Positions 53,256 to 62,078 are shown, counted from the first letter of the stretch. The stretch: 64,000 nucleotides of DNA from Micavibrio aeruginosavorus ARL-13 (GCF_000226315.1 NC_016026.1:124001-188000), one strand, 5' to 3'. A program made the numbers and translations. The notes: generated by a model not told the origin, from the letters alone.

Positions 53256-53951
53256 TTACCGCGCGATCAAGACGCGGTAGAAAACATACTGGTTCGCCGC
53301 TGTATCGCGGAAACATCCAGAACTGTGGTTGCGCAGGCGGTCGCCGGCATCATCATCGCCCAGCGTTTGCGCCCCGGCATAGGTGCCATCAAACAAGGTG
53401 AAATCGGCTTGCGCGTCCACGGGAATGGCGTCGCCGTCATTCTGAATATCCACCAGTACATTGATCCATTTGCACACGTCGGCCCGCAAATCGCGCACCA
53501 GCATGATCAGATCCGCCGATGCGGCCGTCCCCGCCGTGGTGCCGGCCCCGATAAATTCATTGCTTCCGGTAAACAGCATGCTTGGGACGCCAACACCGGA
53601 TGAGGCATCAATGGTTTTTAAAACCACGCCGCCGCCGGTGGGGTCAAACACTTCGAAATCGGGGTTTGTCCCCGGCGTGCCATAGGTCACCGGCAGGTCG
53701 TCATGCGCGAAGCTGACCTGTGATGCCGTTGCCCCACGCAGCCGAATTTGCGCCACCGCCCGGGCCATGGTTTCACCATATTCAATGATGTCAGAGGCCA
53801 GCAATTTATCGCGGTCGCGCTCCAGCGTTTGCACCGATCCGCGATTGCCCTGTGAAATCGCAAAAGACAACGCGCCAAACAAGGCCACGCCGACAAAGAT
53901 ATAAAAGAAAACGTTGCCGCGTTCATTGCGGCGATCTTGAAAATGTTTCAT
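53256..53951 (-). CDS. Pilin-like membrane-anchored protein, function unknown
   Basis: 231 residues. A basic N-terminus (MKHFQDRRNERGNVF) precedes a single hydrophobic helix (FFYIFVGVALFGALSFAIS), the layout of class III/prepilin-like or TadE-like anchors. The remaining 195 residues are predicted extracytoplasmic, with two cysteines (VCKWINV, SGCFRDTA) and a Gly/Thr-rich middle. There is no clear prepilin peptidase site (G followed by F/M-T-L). It might be a minor pseudopilin, but no other pilus gene is near. Confidence 0.6.
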   Translation of the reverse strand: MKHFQDRRNERGNVFFYIFVGVALFGALSFAISQGNRGSVQTLERDRDKLLASDIIEYGETMARAVAQIRLRGATASQVSFAHDDLPVTYGTPGTNPDFEVFDPTGGGVVLKTIDASSGVGVPSMLFTGSNEFIGAGTTAGTAASADLIMLVRDLRADVCKWINVLVDIQNDGDAIPVDAQADFTLFDGTYAGAQTLGDDDAGDRLRNHSSGCFRDTAANQYVFYRVLIAR

Positions 53952-54009
53952 GTCTTTATGATGCCTGATCCCGGGCCATTTTGCCAGACACCGCCTCCTC
54001 TCCCCTTTG

Positions 54010-54033
54010 GCATTCCCGCTTTCACGGGAATGC
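54010..54033. repeat. REP-like palindrome
   Basis: GCATTCCCG, CTTTCA, CGGGAATGC: the same type as 46485-46512. Confidence 0.75.
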
Positions 54034-54056
54034 AGACTGAAAAAAGAGAACGCTTG

Positions 54057-54461
54057 CTAGACCTTCGCAATAAAGGCCTTGAATTCAGACTGGTTGGATT
54101 TGGGAATATGTACGGGCATGGTGCGTATGCCGTGCGCGGCCAGTGTCAGGAACGTAGCGCGTCCCGAACCGATTTCAATATTTTCCATGAGACCAATCCC
54201 AAGGATCGGCATTTCCAATGCTGCGCCGGAGGCAATCTTGCCTTCCACTTCGGCGCGCTTGGGCTGTTCCTTCTCCGGCAACTCTGCCGCATCTTTGATA
54301 CGCCCATCGGGCAACATCCATTCATAGGAGAAGAGCGAGGTCTGCCAGCTTTTCAAAACCTTGGGCACGTCGATCATGACCGTTTCATAACGGTCTTCGC
54401 GCCCCGCGGTCACGGGGTTGGCTATAAAGTCCGGAATTTTAACCGCGTCTTTTGTGGCCAT
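54057..54461 (-). CDS. Uncharacterised conserved-looking protein
   Basis: 134 residues from the ATG at 54461. Soluble, with no signal peptide: YETVMIDVPKVLKSWQTSLF, then MLPDGRIKDAAELPEKEQPK, then SGAALEMPILGIGLMENIEI and a closing SNQSEFKAFIAK. It looks compact and well ordered, but I cannot name a family. It is divergent from the small zinc-finger gene at 54572. Confidence 0.6.
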   Translation of the reverse strand: MATKDAVKIPDFIANPVTAGREDRYETVMIDVPKVLKSWQTSLFSYEWMLPDGRIKDAAELPEKEQPKRAEVEGKIASGAALEMPILGIGLMENIEIGSGRATFLTLAAHGIRTMPVHIPKSNQSEFKAFIAKV

Positions 54462-54571
54462 GCGTTGATTCACAATCGGGGCCCGATCCCCTCTGGACGG
54501 GCCTACCCCTTTTTTATAAAGTGTGCCGGTAACAAATTGGTAAACGCGCCCCGCGCCGCGTTAAAGGTTTT

Positions 54572-54763
54572 ATGATTATGACAATGCAAAACGCATCCAC
54601 CCAACCGCCTGAAATCATTGCCGTCGATGCCGATTGCGACGAAGTCTGCTGCGATGGCGGGGGCGGGGCCTTGGGGCATCCGATGGTCTGGTACACGTTT
54701 GATGGCCGCAAAACCGTGGAGTGCCTGTATTGCGACCGGCAGTTTGAACAGAAAACGGCTTAA
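54572..54763 (+). CDS. Zinc-finger CHCC protein (complex I 13-kDa-like)
   Basis: 63 residues. The C-D-G-G-G-G-A-L-G-H-P motif, then YTFD and VECLYCDRQF, give the Cys-His-Cys-Cys pattern of the zf-CHCC family, related to the mitochondrial complex I NDUFS6 subunit and common as a short alphaproteobacterial gene. Two extra Cys (DCDEVCC) precede the motif. Three in-frame ATGs are close together (54572, 54578, 54584); AAAGG fits the first two. Terminator at 54804. Confidence 0.82.
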   Translation: MIMTMQNASTQPPEIIAVDADCDEVCCDGGGGALGHPMVWYTFDGRKTVECLYCDRQFEQKTA

Positions 54764-54803
54764 AACCGCCAAAATCTGCCTCGAATGCTCTGTATGAAAT
54801 TCA

Positions 54804-54838
54804 AACCCCCGGCCTTGATGAAGGGCGGGGGTTTTCTA
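54804..54838 (+). terminator. Terminator after the zinc-finger gene
   Basis: ACCCCCGGCCTT, GATG, AAGGGCGGGGGT followed by TTTC: a 12-bp stem with one mismatch. It overlaps the predicted heat-shock promoter of hsp20. Confidence 0.65.
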
Positions 54839-54841
54839 TAT
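54814..54841 (+). promoter_or_regulatory. Predicted sigma-32 (RpoH) promoter of hsp20
   Basis: CTTG (54814-54817), 17-bp spacer, TCTATAT (54835-54841). It matches the alphaproteobacterial heat-shock pattern CTTG-N17/18-CYTATNT with one mismatch. It predicts a start about 125 nt before the hsp20 ATG, the length of leader seen with ROSE thermometers. Confidence 0.55.
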
Positions 54842-54943
54842 ATTTAAATGGATGGTGCCGGATGGCCGGGCCATCGATTGCACACCGCCAAGGGTGCCGG
54901 GGATCCGGGCCAGCTGGGGGTGGGTGATCTGAACAACATCAAA

Positions 54944-54965
54944 CCTCGCTTATCTTTGAAGGAGG
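54944..54965 (+). promoter_or_regulatory. ROSE-like RNA thermometer hairpin
   Basis: CCTCGCTT (54944-54951), loop ATCTTTG, AAGGAGG (54959-54965). TCGCT (54946-54950) matches the ROSE element UYGCU and faces AGGA of the Shine-Dalgarno, with one G (54948) bulged, as in ROSE hairpins. At low temperature it would hide the ribosome site 6 nt before the ATG. Further hairpins (for example GATGG-CCGGG-CCATC) lie upstream in the leader. Confidence 0.7.
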
Positions 54966-54971
54966 ATTATT

Positions 54972-55451
54972 ATGACATCACGCCTGACCGTGTTCGATTC
55001 CCCCCTGTTTCTGGGCTTCGAACAATTTGAACGCACACTGGACCGGATTAAAAAAACATCCGACGGTTATCCGCCTTACAATATCGAACAGATCGGGGAA
55101 ACGGGGCTGCGTATTACGCTGGCGGTTGCCGGGTTCACCATGAATGATCTGGATGTCGAAGTTGAAAACAATCAACTGACCATCCGCGGCCATCAGGCCG
55201 AAGACGACGATACGCGCCTGTACCTGCATCGCGGGATTGCGGCGCGGCAATTCCAACGCTCTTTCATCCTGGCCGACGGTATTGAGGTCGATGGCGCATC
55301 GTTGGATAACGGTTTGTTGCATATCGACATGAAACGGGTCGAACCCGAATCGGCGGCCCGCAAAATCGCCATCAAGGATCAAAACGTCCTTGGCCAGAAC
55401 GGCCATTCATCCCGCAAGGCGATCGACGTCGAAGGCCAGAATAACAAATAA
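54972..55451 (+). CDS. Small heat shock protein (Hsp20/IbpA type)
   Basis: 159 residues. ATP-independent holdase chaperone. The alpha-crystallin domain runs from YPPYNIEQIGETGLRITLAV (about residue 36) to LDNGLLHIDMKR. N- and C-terminal arms, including FDSPLFLGFEQFERTLDRI, are typical of the class A alphaproteobacterial proteins. It is preceded by GGAGG in a thermometer hairpin and a heat-shock promoter, and followed by a 12-bp stem and the DUF1150 gene that commonly accompanies it. Confidence 0.95.
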   Translation: MTSRLTVFDSPLFLGFEQFERTLDRIKKTSDGYPPYNIEQIGETGLRITLAVAGFTMNDLDVEVENNQLTIRGHQAEDDDTRLYLHRGIAARQFQRSFILADGIEVDGASLDNGLLHIDMKRVEPESAARKIAIKDQNVLGQNGHSSRKAIDVEGQNNK

Positions 55452-55473
55452 GGCCTGAAACCACCCACACACC

Positions 55474-55509
55474 CCTAAGCAACGCGTGTCTTCTTAAGCG
55501 TTGCTTAGG
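55474..55509 (+). repeat. Perfect 12-bp hairpin between hsp20 and the DUF1150 gene
   Basis: CCTAAGCAACGC (55474-55485), 12-nt loop, GCGTTGCTTAGG (55498-55509). There is no T-run, so it is not a classical terminator. It could stabilise or process the hsp20 message, or be a binding site. Confidence 0.7.
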
Positions 55510-55545
55510 ATCTTTCCTATACTTTCTACCGAAAGGGGAATAGCC

Positions 55546-55785
55546 ATGACGGACTGCAAAACAACGGACTGCAAATCGGCGTCCGCCCTTCGCGACATTT
55601 CTGCGCAGGATTTTCTCGGCTTTGGTGTGCAGCATGTTGCCTATGTACGCCCGGCCATTCTGAACGGCCAGAAGGTGTTTTCCATCCATGCTGCTGATGG
55701 GACGCCGCTGGGGTATCACGATAATTTCGATGCGGCCCTGGTCCTGACACGTCAGAACGATCTGGAACCTGTGCGCGTGCAGTGA
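55546..55785 (+). CDS. DUF1150 family protein
   Basis: 79 residues from the ATG at 55546 after AAAGGGG. It carries the family pattern DFLGFGVQHVAYVRPAIL and HAADGTPLGYHDNFDAAL. DUF1150 genes commonly follow hsp20 in alphaproteobacteria; their role is unknown but linked to the heat-shock operon by position. It ends at a strong shared terminator. Confidence 0.88.
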   Translation: MTDCKTTDCKSASALRDISAQDFLGFGVQHVAYVRPAILNGQKVFSIHAADGTPLGYHDNFDAALVLTRQNDLEPVRVQ

Positions 55786-55810
55786 TGCACCGTGCCCATC
55801 CATGAATAGC

Positions 55811-55839
55811 AAAAAGCCGGTCATTGAACCGGCTTTTTT
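55811..55839. terminator. Bidirectional terminator
   Basis: AAAAAGCCGGT, loop CATTGA, ACCGGCTTTTTT. It serves the convergent DUF1150 gene and the small minus-strand gene at 55867. Confidence 0.9.
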
Positions 55840-55866
55840 CATGTCTGTATCGTTGCAACGGATGGA

Positions 55867-56055
55867 TTATTGTTTGACGTCGTTGCTGGCCATCGCGCGC
55901 AGGTTCATGCGCAGATTTTGCCACTGCCGCGCCGTGGTGTGACGCTGGTTTTCGGTTTTGTCGCTGTTGCGGACGATCAGTCCACGGATAAATCCCTTAC
56001 GCGGTACGAAATGCTCGCGGCTATAGCTGCGGATAATCGACGGAATATTCAACAT
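55867..56055 (-). CDS. Short basic protein of unknown function
   Basis: 62 residues, rich in Arg and Asn (IIRSYSREHFVPRKGFIRGL). It has no known motif. Support comes from its converging on a bidirectional terminator, an AAAGGGAG about 12 bp before the ATG and a TTGACT -35-like box at 56192-56197 on the same strand. The small size keeps confidence low. Confidence 0.45.
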   Translation of the reverse strand: MLNIPSIIRSYSREHFVPRKGFIRGLIVRNSDKTENQRHTTARQWQNLRMNLRAMASNDVKQ

Positions 56056-56453
56056 GATGTTTCGGCTCCCTTTGCCCTTGCGGGCGTTTTTATCGCGCGC
56101 TGCTTCACAATCGGGGCGTCCCGAAAGGCCAGCGCCTTCAACACAATAATGCTACGGAGTATTTACATATCCATACACGATCACACGAAAAAGTCAAGAG
56201 ACAAGCGTACTTACACGCAATCGCGGGGGCGCTGATGGTGATGAAAACCAGATGGTGCCGTGTGAAATCACAGGAAATCCGTGCTTGGTCTTGATCAATA
56301 CCCTTTGTGTATTTCCATAACTATAATCTCACTATACAGGCTTTTTGTGATGCGATTATGGAGATTCGACGCGGATTGCGGCGAATCGCACCGAATCGGC
56401 GGTTCTTTGGGATAGGCGTGCCCGCGGGCGCTCAATTTAAAAATGAAACGCGG
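56056..56453. other. Gene-poor spacer before ptsN
   Basis: I see no convincing gene. A possible minus-strand promoter (TTGACT at 56197-56192, TATGGA at 56175-56170) would serve the small gene at 55867. On the plus strand a TATAAT box lies at about 56325 with no gene behind it, so a small RNA cannot be ruled out. GATTCGACGCGGATTGCGGC around 56363-56395 contains several GAATCG-type short repeats. Confidence 0.4.
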
Positions 56454-56933
56454 TTACGCCGCGAACATGCCGCCCGTACGCACCATCGGGGCGTTCAGGG
56501 CCATGCGGATATCGCTCTCGCTACGGGCGCGGCGCAAGGCGGCGCACGCTGCGTCATCACGCAACAGGCGCGACAGGCGGGCCAGACGGCGCAAATGCAA
56601 CGGGCCGTCAGATTCCGGTGATAACAGCATGGCGACAATATCCACCGGCTGGCGATCCACCGCGTCAAAATCAACCGGGCTGGCCAGCGTCATCATGACG
56701 AAGACCGGGCGGTCCAGCAGGCGCAGACGCAAATGCGGAATCGCTACACCGCCCCCAATACCGGACGTGGCCTGACGTTCACGCTGCAACAAACGTGCGG
56801 CGATGGCGGCGGGTTCCATAGAAGCGGGGGAGGCGGCCAGATCGGCCAGGCGGTCAATGATTTTTCGGCGGGTGGGCAATTTCGCCAGCGGCAAAACAAG
56901 GTCGGCGTCGATGTGAAATACCGAGTCGGACAT
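56454..56933 (-). CDS. ptsN: Nitrogen PTS EIIA component
   Basis: 159 residues. Terminal phospho-acceptor of the regulatory PTS(Ntr), which controls potassium, nitrogen and envelope functions. The active-site His is in SGIGGGVAIPHLRL (near residue 65), and VFVMMTLASPVDFDAVDRQP plus a DGPLHLRRLARLSRLL stretch match the PtsN/mannitol EIIA fold. In most proteobacteria it lies just after rpoN-hpf; here it is 9 kb away. No HPr or EI gene is in the window. Confidence 0.92.
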   Translation of the reverse strand: MSDSVFHIDADLVLPLAKLPTRRKIIDRLADLAASPASMEPAAIAARLLQRERQATSGIGGGVAIPHLRLRLLDRPVFVMMTLASPVDFDAVDRQPVDIVAMLLSPESDGPLHLRRLARLSRLLRDDAACAALRRARSESDIRMALNAPMVRTGGMFAA

Positions 56934-57123
56934 TCTGTCTTTTCCCGTTCCTTTAAAAACCAAGTGAACGATAAGGCAAAGAATCTACGCCGTTCTTTGT
57001 ACAGCGTGTGATTCGCTTCGCCAACGGTTTCTGAATCATGTGATTCATTTTAATCACAACTTTGAGATTGTCGTAAGATGGGCGCTTGTTACGGGAAACC
57101 GCGCATGAGCACAAAGATATTCC

Positions 57124-57153
57124 CCGTCATCCCGGCCTTCGCCGGGATGACGG
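57124..57153. repeat. REP-like palindrome
   Basis: CCGTCATCCCGGC-CTTC-GCCGGGATGACGG: a perfect 13-bp stem between ptsN and recR. Confidence 0.85.
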
Positions 57154-57167
57154 ATGAGGGCAGATCT

Positions 57168-57794
57168 TCACGCACGCGATTTCAACGCCGTGGCGATGGT
57201 GCCATCATCCAGATAATCCAGATCCCCGCCCACCGGAATGCCGTGGGCCAGCCGTGTGATTTTTACGGCCTGATTCCCGCTGTTATTGCCATGCAGACGA
57301 TCGGTGATGTAGTGGGCTGTGGCTTGCCCGTCCACTGTCGCGGCCAGCGCCAGAATGATTTCATCGAACCCGTCATGGCGCACACGCTCCAGCAGCGATG
57401 CAATGCGCAGATCCTGTGGCCCGATCCCGTCCAGTGCGGACAGCAATCCACCCAGAATGTGATAGCGCCCTTTATACGCACCCGTGCGTTCAATCGCCCA
57501 TAAATCCGACACGCCGGATACCACGCACAATGTGCGGGCATTGCGGCTGGTGTCCTGACACACGCGGCACGGATCGGCCATATCCAGATTGCCGCACGCG
57601 GAACAGGTGCGGATGGTTTCCGCCGCATGGTCCAGCGCGTGGGCCAGTGGTTTCATCGCGCTGTCCTTGCGCGACAGCAGATGCAACGCAATCCGCCGCG
57701 CCGAACGCGGCCCCAGTCCGGGTAAATTGGCAAAGGCGCGGATCAATTGATCCATCGGGCCATCGTCACGCCCATAATTGCTGGTTTGACTCAT
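57168..57794 (-). CDS. recR: Recombination mediator RecR
   Basis: 208 residues. With RecF and RecO loads RecA on SSB-coated gaps. Helix-hairpin-helix LPGLGPRSARRIALHLL near residue 25, C4 zinc finger CSACGNLDMADPCRVC near 58, and a Toprim domain (TLCVVSGVSDLWAIERTG, YHILGGLLSALDGIGP) are present. The usual upstream partners dnaX and ybaB are missing; instead it follows a flavin reductase gene with an ATGA overlap. Confidence 0.96.
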   Translation of the reverse strand: MSQTSNYGRDDGPMDQLIRAFANLPGLGPRSARRIALHLLSRKDSAMKPLAHALDHAAETIRTCSACGNLDMADPCRVCQDTSRNARTLCVVSGVSDLWAIERTGAYKGRYHILGGLLSALDGIGPQDLRIASLLERVRHDGFDEIILALAATVDGQATAHYITDRLHGNNSGNQAVKITRLAHGIPVGGDLDYLDDGTIATALKSRA

Positions 57795-58663
57795 GATGGC
57801 TGGGTCCCGCTGGATTGGGTTCCAGATGGCTGACGGCCCAGACCGCCCGCGCGGGCGGATGAATCATCGGTGTGAATATCGCCGCGATGGGCCTTATGCG
57901 CCAGCAATTGCGGGATGATGGCTGATACCATCGGCGGTGGCCCGGCGACGTAAAGCGACAGGCCGGATAAATCGGCATGATCACGAATCACGACATCCCC
58001 AACCATGCCGGCCTGTGCATCCGCCGGGCGGCTTTGGTCATCGCGCACAACCGGCACGAACCGGAACTGCGCATGGGTGACTTGCAGGGCGCGGAAATGG
58101 TCGGCCATATACAGGTCATCGCCATGATTGACGCCCCAATACAAAGTCACAGGCCCCGGGTGCCCGGTGTTCAGGGCGGATTCAACAATTGCCTTCATCG
58201 GTGACAATCCCATGCCCCCGGCAATCGCGATAATCGGTTTCACGCATCCCGGGGCCAATGTGGCATGGCCCATCGGTGCGGTGACGGTCACGGTATCGCC
58301 GATTTTCAATTGTGTGGCAACGTGCTGGCTGGCCACGCCGCCGGTGTTGCGAATGTGAAATTCCAGACGATCTGTCGTGCCGTTGGCATCGGGCGCATTG
58401 GCGATCGAGTAAGATCGGGCGGGCAATCCCGCCACGGCCAGATCGGCATAGTGCCCGGCACGATAGGACAAACGCATAGTGTTGTTCAGGCGCAGACGAA
58501 GAATACGAATATCGGCACTGGGCGCATCAATCCCCTCTACCACCGCGTCGAATGATGCGGGTGGCGGTGTGGGGGGCAGGGCGGTGCACATCCCTGTGCA
58601 TCCTGCCGGATCAGCGCTGGCTTTCAGCGTGTCGCTCAATCGCGGTCTCCGTTTGCTGGCCAT
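57791..58663 (-). CDS. Ferredoxin-reductase-like flavoprotein lacking its own [2Fe-2S] domain
   Basis: 290 residues of the FNR/oxygenase-reductase family. The FAD site RSYSIANAPD is near residue 83, the NAD(P) site IIAIAGGMGLSPMKAIVES near 145 and the C-terminal YVAGPPPMVSAI near 240. These match CDP-6-deoxy-glucoseen and phenol-hydroxylase reductases, but the N-terminal plant-type ferredoxin domain is absent; only a C-T-G-M-C pair remains at the N-terminus. It must use a separate iron-sulfur partner. The C-terminal 25 residues are a repetitive Gly/Ser/Gln/Pro tail. Overlaps recR. Confidence 0.82.
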   Translation of the reverse strand: MASKRRPRLSDTLKASADPAGCTGMCTALPPTPPPASFDAVVEGIDAPSADIRILRLRLNNTMRLSYRAGHYADLAVAGLPARSYSIANAPDANGTTDRLEFHIRNTGGVASQHVATQLKIGDTVTVTAPMGHATLAPGCVKPIIAIAGGMGLSPMKAIVESALNTGHPGPVTLYWGVNHGDDLYMADHFRALQVTHAQFRFVPVVRDDQSRPADAQAGMVGDVVIRDHADLSGLSLYVAGPPPMVSAIIPQLLAHKAHRGDIHTDDSSARAGGLGRQPSGTQSSGTQPS

Positions 58664-58683
58664 TCAAGATGCCTCGTTATACC

Positions 58684-59418
58684 CTATTGGTTCAGCGAAC
58701 CAGCCTTTTTTTGCGGATCGCGATAGACAAATAAATCACGTTCCAACGCAACACCGGTCTGCATCTGGAACAATTCCACTTCGCTCACCGATCCCTGCGG
58801 ATCGACGACACGCCATTTTTTCAACTGGAACGGCTCGCGCGTGAAGCCGAGGGTCAGGCTGCCCGCACCCGCATCGGCGGTCTGGCTCAGTTTGATCTGG
58901 ATCAACCCGCCGCTTTCCACGACGCTGTCGACCTTCACATCGCCAGACAGGCGAATATCACTGCGCAACAGGAAATCGGCCAAAGTCTGGCCAATCGGCG
59001 CGTTGGATTGTTCGCCCAGATTGGCGTCATAGAAATAAATGAACACGCCATCGGCGACGACAAAATCCTTCACCGGGTCATCATAATCAAACCGCAATTT
59101 GCCTGGGCGGTTCAGATAGAACGTCCCGATCAATTGCGTGCCGTTTCCGGCGGTGAGCAGGAAACGCGCCCGCGCTGTTTTTAATTGCTGTAACCATTGC
59201 TCGGCCTGCGTGGCTACGGCTGTGGCCTGTTCGGGGCTATAGGTTATGACGCCGGGGGCCAGGGCCGGAACGGCCTGCGGGGCTGCGATGGCGGTGGCGG
59301 GCATGGCGATCGGGCTGGCCGTCTGGTCAGCCGTTTGGGCGATGGCCCCTGTGCCAATGAATGCCACGGCCCCCAAAAGAGCCACCCCGGTCAAAGCTGT
59401 CAAAATACGTGTTTTCAT
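58684..59418 (-). CDS. lolA: Outer-membrane lipoprotein carrier LolA
   Basis: 244 residues. Signal peptide (ILTALTGVALLGAVAFIGTG), then an Ala/Pro-rich linker of about 40 residues and the LolA barrel with the family core GTFYLNRPGKLRFDYDDP. LolA receives lipoproteins from LolCDE and passes them to LolB across the periplasm. The ATG at 59418 was preferred over one six codons earlier. It directly follows ftsK, a conserved pairing. Confidence 0.93.
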   Translation of the reverse strand: MKTRILTALTGVALLGAVAFIGTGAIAQTADQTASPIAMPATAIAAPQAVPALAPGVITYSPEQATAVATQAEQWLQQLKTARARFLLTAGNGTQLIGTFYLNRPGKLRFDYDDPVKDFVVADGVFIYFYDANLGEQSNAPIGQTLADFLLRSDIRLSGDVKVDSVVESGGLIQIKLSQTADAGAGSLTLGFTREPFQLKKWRVVDPQGSVSEVELFQMQTGVALERDLFVYRDPQKKAGSLNQ

Positions 59419-59528
59419 GGGGTCATTTGTACCCAAACAACCCGGCGAAAGAAAGGCATGAAGAAGGCCGGATCAGGGTGTATCCCGAACCGGCCTTATT
59501 GCAAAATTATGGTAATATATACGAGAGG

Positions 59529-62078
59529 TCAGGCGTCGGAATAATCCCCGACCAGAACCTCGCGCTTGCCGGTGGCGCTGGCGCGGCTGACCACGCCTTG
59601 GCGTTCCATCTCCTCCATAATCCGCGCGGCGCGGTTATAGCCGATCTGGAAGTGGCGCTGGATAAAGCTGGTCGACGCCTTGCGCTCGCGCGCGACCAAC
59701 GCCACAGCCTTGTCATAGAATTCATCGCAATCATTGCCGCCGCCGCCTTCGCCGAACATGGCGGACATGATTTCGGAATCACCAAAATCGCCGCCCTCGG
59801 TCACATCGTCGATATACGACGGCTCGGCCTGGCTCTTGATGAAGGTGACAACGTTTTCAACGTCATCATCGGCGACGAACGGGCCGTGCACACGTGTGAT
59901 GCGGCCACCCGATGCCATGTACAACATGTCACCCATGCCCAGCAATTGTTCCGCCCCGCCTTCACCCAGAATGGTGCGGGAATCGATTTTCGATGTGACC
60001 TGGAACGAAATCCGGGTGGGGAAGTTGGCTTTAATAACGCCCGTAATAACGTCAACGGACGGGCGCTGGGTCGCCATGATCAAATGGATACCGGCGGCCC
60101 GGGCCATCTGGGCCAGGCGCTGGATCGCGTTTTCAACGTCCTTCCCGGCCACCAGCATCAGGTCGGCAAATTCATCGACCACGACAACGATATACGGAAT
60201 TTCGTTCATATCCATCGGCTGTTCTTCAAACACCGGTTTGCCCGTGTCACCGTCAAATCCGGTTTGAACGCGACGGGTCAGAACTTCGCCCTTCTTGCGC
60301 GCTTCGCGCAGGCGTTCGTTATACCCCTCGATGTTCCGCACGCCCAGTTTCGACATGGCGCGGTAGCGGTCTTCCATCTCCTTCACCGTCCATTTCAGGG
60401 CGACAACGGCCTTGCCCGGCTCGGTCACCACAGGGGACAGCAAGTGCGGAATATCGTCATAGACCGACAATTCCAGCATCTTCGGATCAATCATAATGAA
60501 GCGGCATTTTTCCGGTGGCAGACGATACAGCAACGACAAAATCATCGTGTTCACGGCCACGGATTTACCCGAACCGGTGGTCCCGGCGACCAGTAAGTGC
60601 GGCATACGCGCCAGATCGGCGATAATCGGCTGACCACCAATATCCTTGCCCAAAATCAACGGCAATGCGCCCTTGGCATCCTGTACATCCGATGTTTCCA
60701 GCATTTCGCGCATAAACACGGTCTGGCGTTTGCGGTTCGGCAATTCAATACCAATGACGTTGCGGCCCGGAATAACGGCACAACGCACCGATGTGGCCGA
60801 CATGCTGCGGGCAATATCGTCGGACAGGGAAATGACGCGCGATGATTTCACGCCCGGTGCGGGTTCCAGTTCGTACAGGGTCACAACCGGGCCGGGGTGA
60901 ATGGATACGATTTCGCCCTGAACGTTGAAATCCTGCAACACGGTTTGCAGCAATTCGGCATTCCGTTGCAACGTGGCTTCGTCCATTTGCCCATCGCCCA
61001 GATTGTCCGGCAATTCGCGCAGCAAATCAGTGGATGGCAATTCCCATTCGCCATCGGCGGTGGCCAGCGCCAATTGGCGTTGCTTGGTGGACGGTTTCGG
61101 GGCCTTTTTCTTGGCTTTTTCGGGTTTGACGACTTTGGCGGCCTTTACCGGCGCGCGCAGTTGTGGGGTGGAGTCTTCATCCTCCTCGTCCACTTCTTCT
61201 TCGTCATCCTCTTCGTATTCTTCGTCGTCCTCGTCTTCTTCCTCATACTCCGCATCAATGACGTCGTCGTCATCTGCGGTGATACGGGCGCGGCGGGACC
61301 GGGATTTCGGCGCTTCCAGTTGGGTCAGGCGTTCGCGTTGCGGGGCGACATATTCTGGGTCGCTGTAATGGCGGACCCAATCATAAAACGCATGGGCGGC
61401 GCCAACGATTTTCTCGGTCGTCCATGCGGCCATGTAACGCAGTGAATCCCAGACATAAATCACTTCATCCTTCGTCACGGCCATGGCCAACGGCAGGCAC
61501 GCCAGCGCGCCCACAGCGGCAATCATGGCGGCAATCGTGTGCGCGCCCAATCCCGTGGATGACCCCGGCAACCATCCGGCCAATGTGTTCAACAAAACAA
61601 CACCACCACTGCCGCCCAACCAGTCCTGTGTCATCCATCCACCAGAAGGCAGACGTGCCGCCGCCGTGGCCGTAAACAACGCGGCCAGAATGGTGAACAC
61701 AAACCGCAGCGTCAGCGGGCGGATCGGCGTGCGGCGAATAACCCGCGCACCAAGCGCGATCAGAACCAGCGCAAACACGCATGATCCAATGCCCAAGGTC
61801 TGCAAAAACAAATCCGACATAAACGCGCCGGGCGTGCCCAGCCAGTTCTGTGTGCCGCTCAGCATCTCATCGGCGGCGCTGGCCGTATTCATCGACGGAT
61901 CGGCGGGGTGATAGCTGATCAAAGCGGCAATCATGGCCAGACCGGCCAAGGCAATGGCTCCACCAAATCCATCGACCAGACGGTTGGCGGCAAAGGCCTG
62001 AATCCGCTCCGGCACAAAGGCGGGGCCCTTTTGACGGGACGAAGAGCGGGAGCGCGAAGAGCGACGGGAACGGGCCAT
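59529..62078 (-). CDS. ftsK: DNA translocase FtsK
   Basis: 849 residues from the ATG at 62078 ([16 protein letters not shown]). N-terminal domain with transmembrane helices (about residues 30-210), then a linker of about 60 residues that is almost entirely Asp/Glu/Tyr (60-140 residues before the motor), then the motor with Walker [17 protein letters not shown], Walker [15 protein letters not shown] and [17 protein letters not shown], and a gamma winged helix ([20 protein letters not shown]) that reads KOPS sites. Pumps chromosome ends at the septum and activates XerCD. Confidence 0.97.
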   Translation of the reverse strand: MARSRRSSRSRSSSRQKGPAFVPERIQAFAANRLVDGFGGAIALAGLAMIAALISYHPADPSMNTASAADEMLSGTQNWLGTPGAFMSDLFLQTLGIGSCVFALVLIALGARVIRRTPIRPLTLRFVFTILAALFTATAAARLPSGGWMTQDWLGGSGGVVLLNTLAGWLPGSSTGLGAHTIAAMIAAVGALACLPLAMAVTKDEVIYVWDSLRYMAAWTTEKIVGAAHAFYDWVRHYSDPEYVAPQRERLTQLEAPKSRSRRARITADDDDVIDAEYEEEDEDDEEYEEDDEEEVDEEDEDSTPQLRAPVKAAKVVKPEKAKKKAPKPSTKQRQLALATADGEWELPSTDLLRELPDNLGDGQMDEATLQRNAELLQTVLQDFNVQGEIVSIHPGPVVTLYELEPAPGVKSSRVISLSDDIARSMSATSVRCAVIPGRNVIGIELPNRKRQTVFMREMLETSDVQDAKGALPLILGKDIGGQPIIADLARMPHLLVAGTTGSGKSVAVNTMILSLLYRLPPEKCRFIMIDPKMLELSVYDDIPHLLSPVVTEPGKAVVALKWTVKEMEDRYRAMSKLGVRNIEGYNERLREARKKGEVLTRRVQTGFDGDTGKPVFEEQPMDMNEIPYIVVVVDEFADLMLVAGKDVENAIQRLAQMARAAGIHLIMATQRPSVDVITGVIKANFPTRISFQVTSKIDSRTILGEGGAEQLLGMGDMLYMASGGRITRVHGPFVADDDVENVVTFIKSQAEPSYIDDVTEGGDFGDSEIMSAMFGEGGGGNDCDEFYDKAVALVARERKASTSFIQRHFQIGYNRAARIMEEMERQGVVSRASATGKREVLVGDYSDA

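Noticed and set aside
59361-60596. Long open frame opposite ftsK and the lolA start (411 codons)
   Set aside because: It overlaps two well-supported genes, is rich in His/Gln/Asn as antisense frames here usually are, and has no ribosome site.
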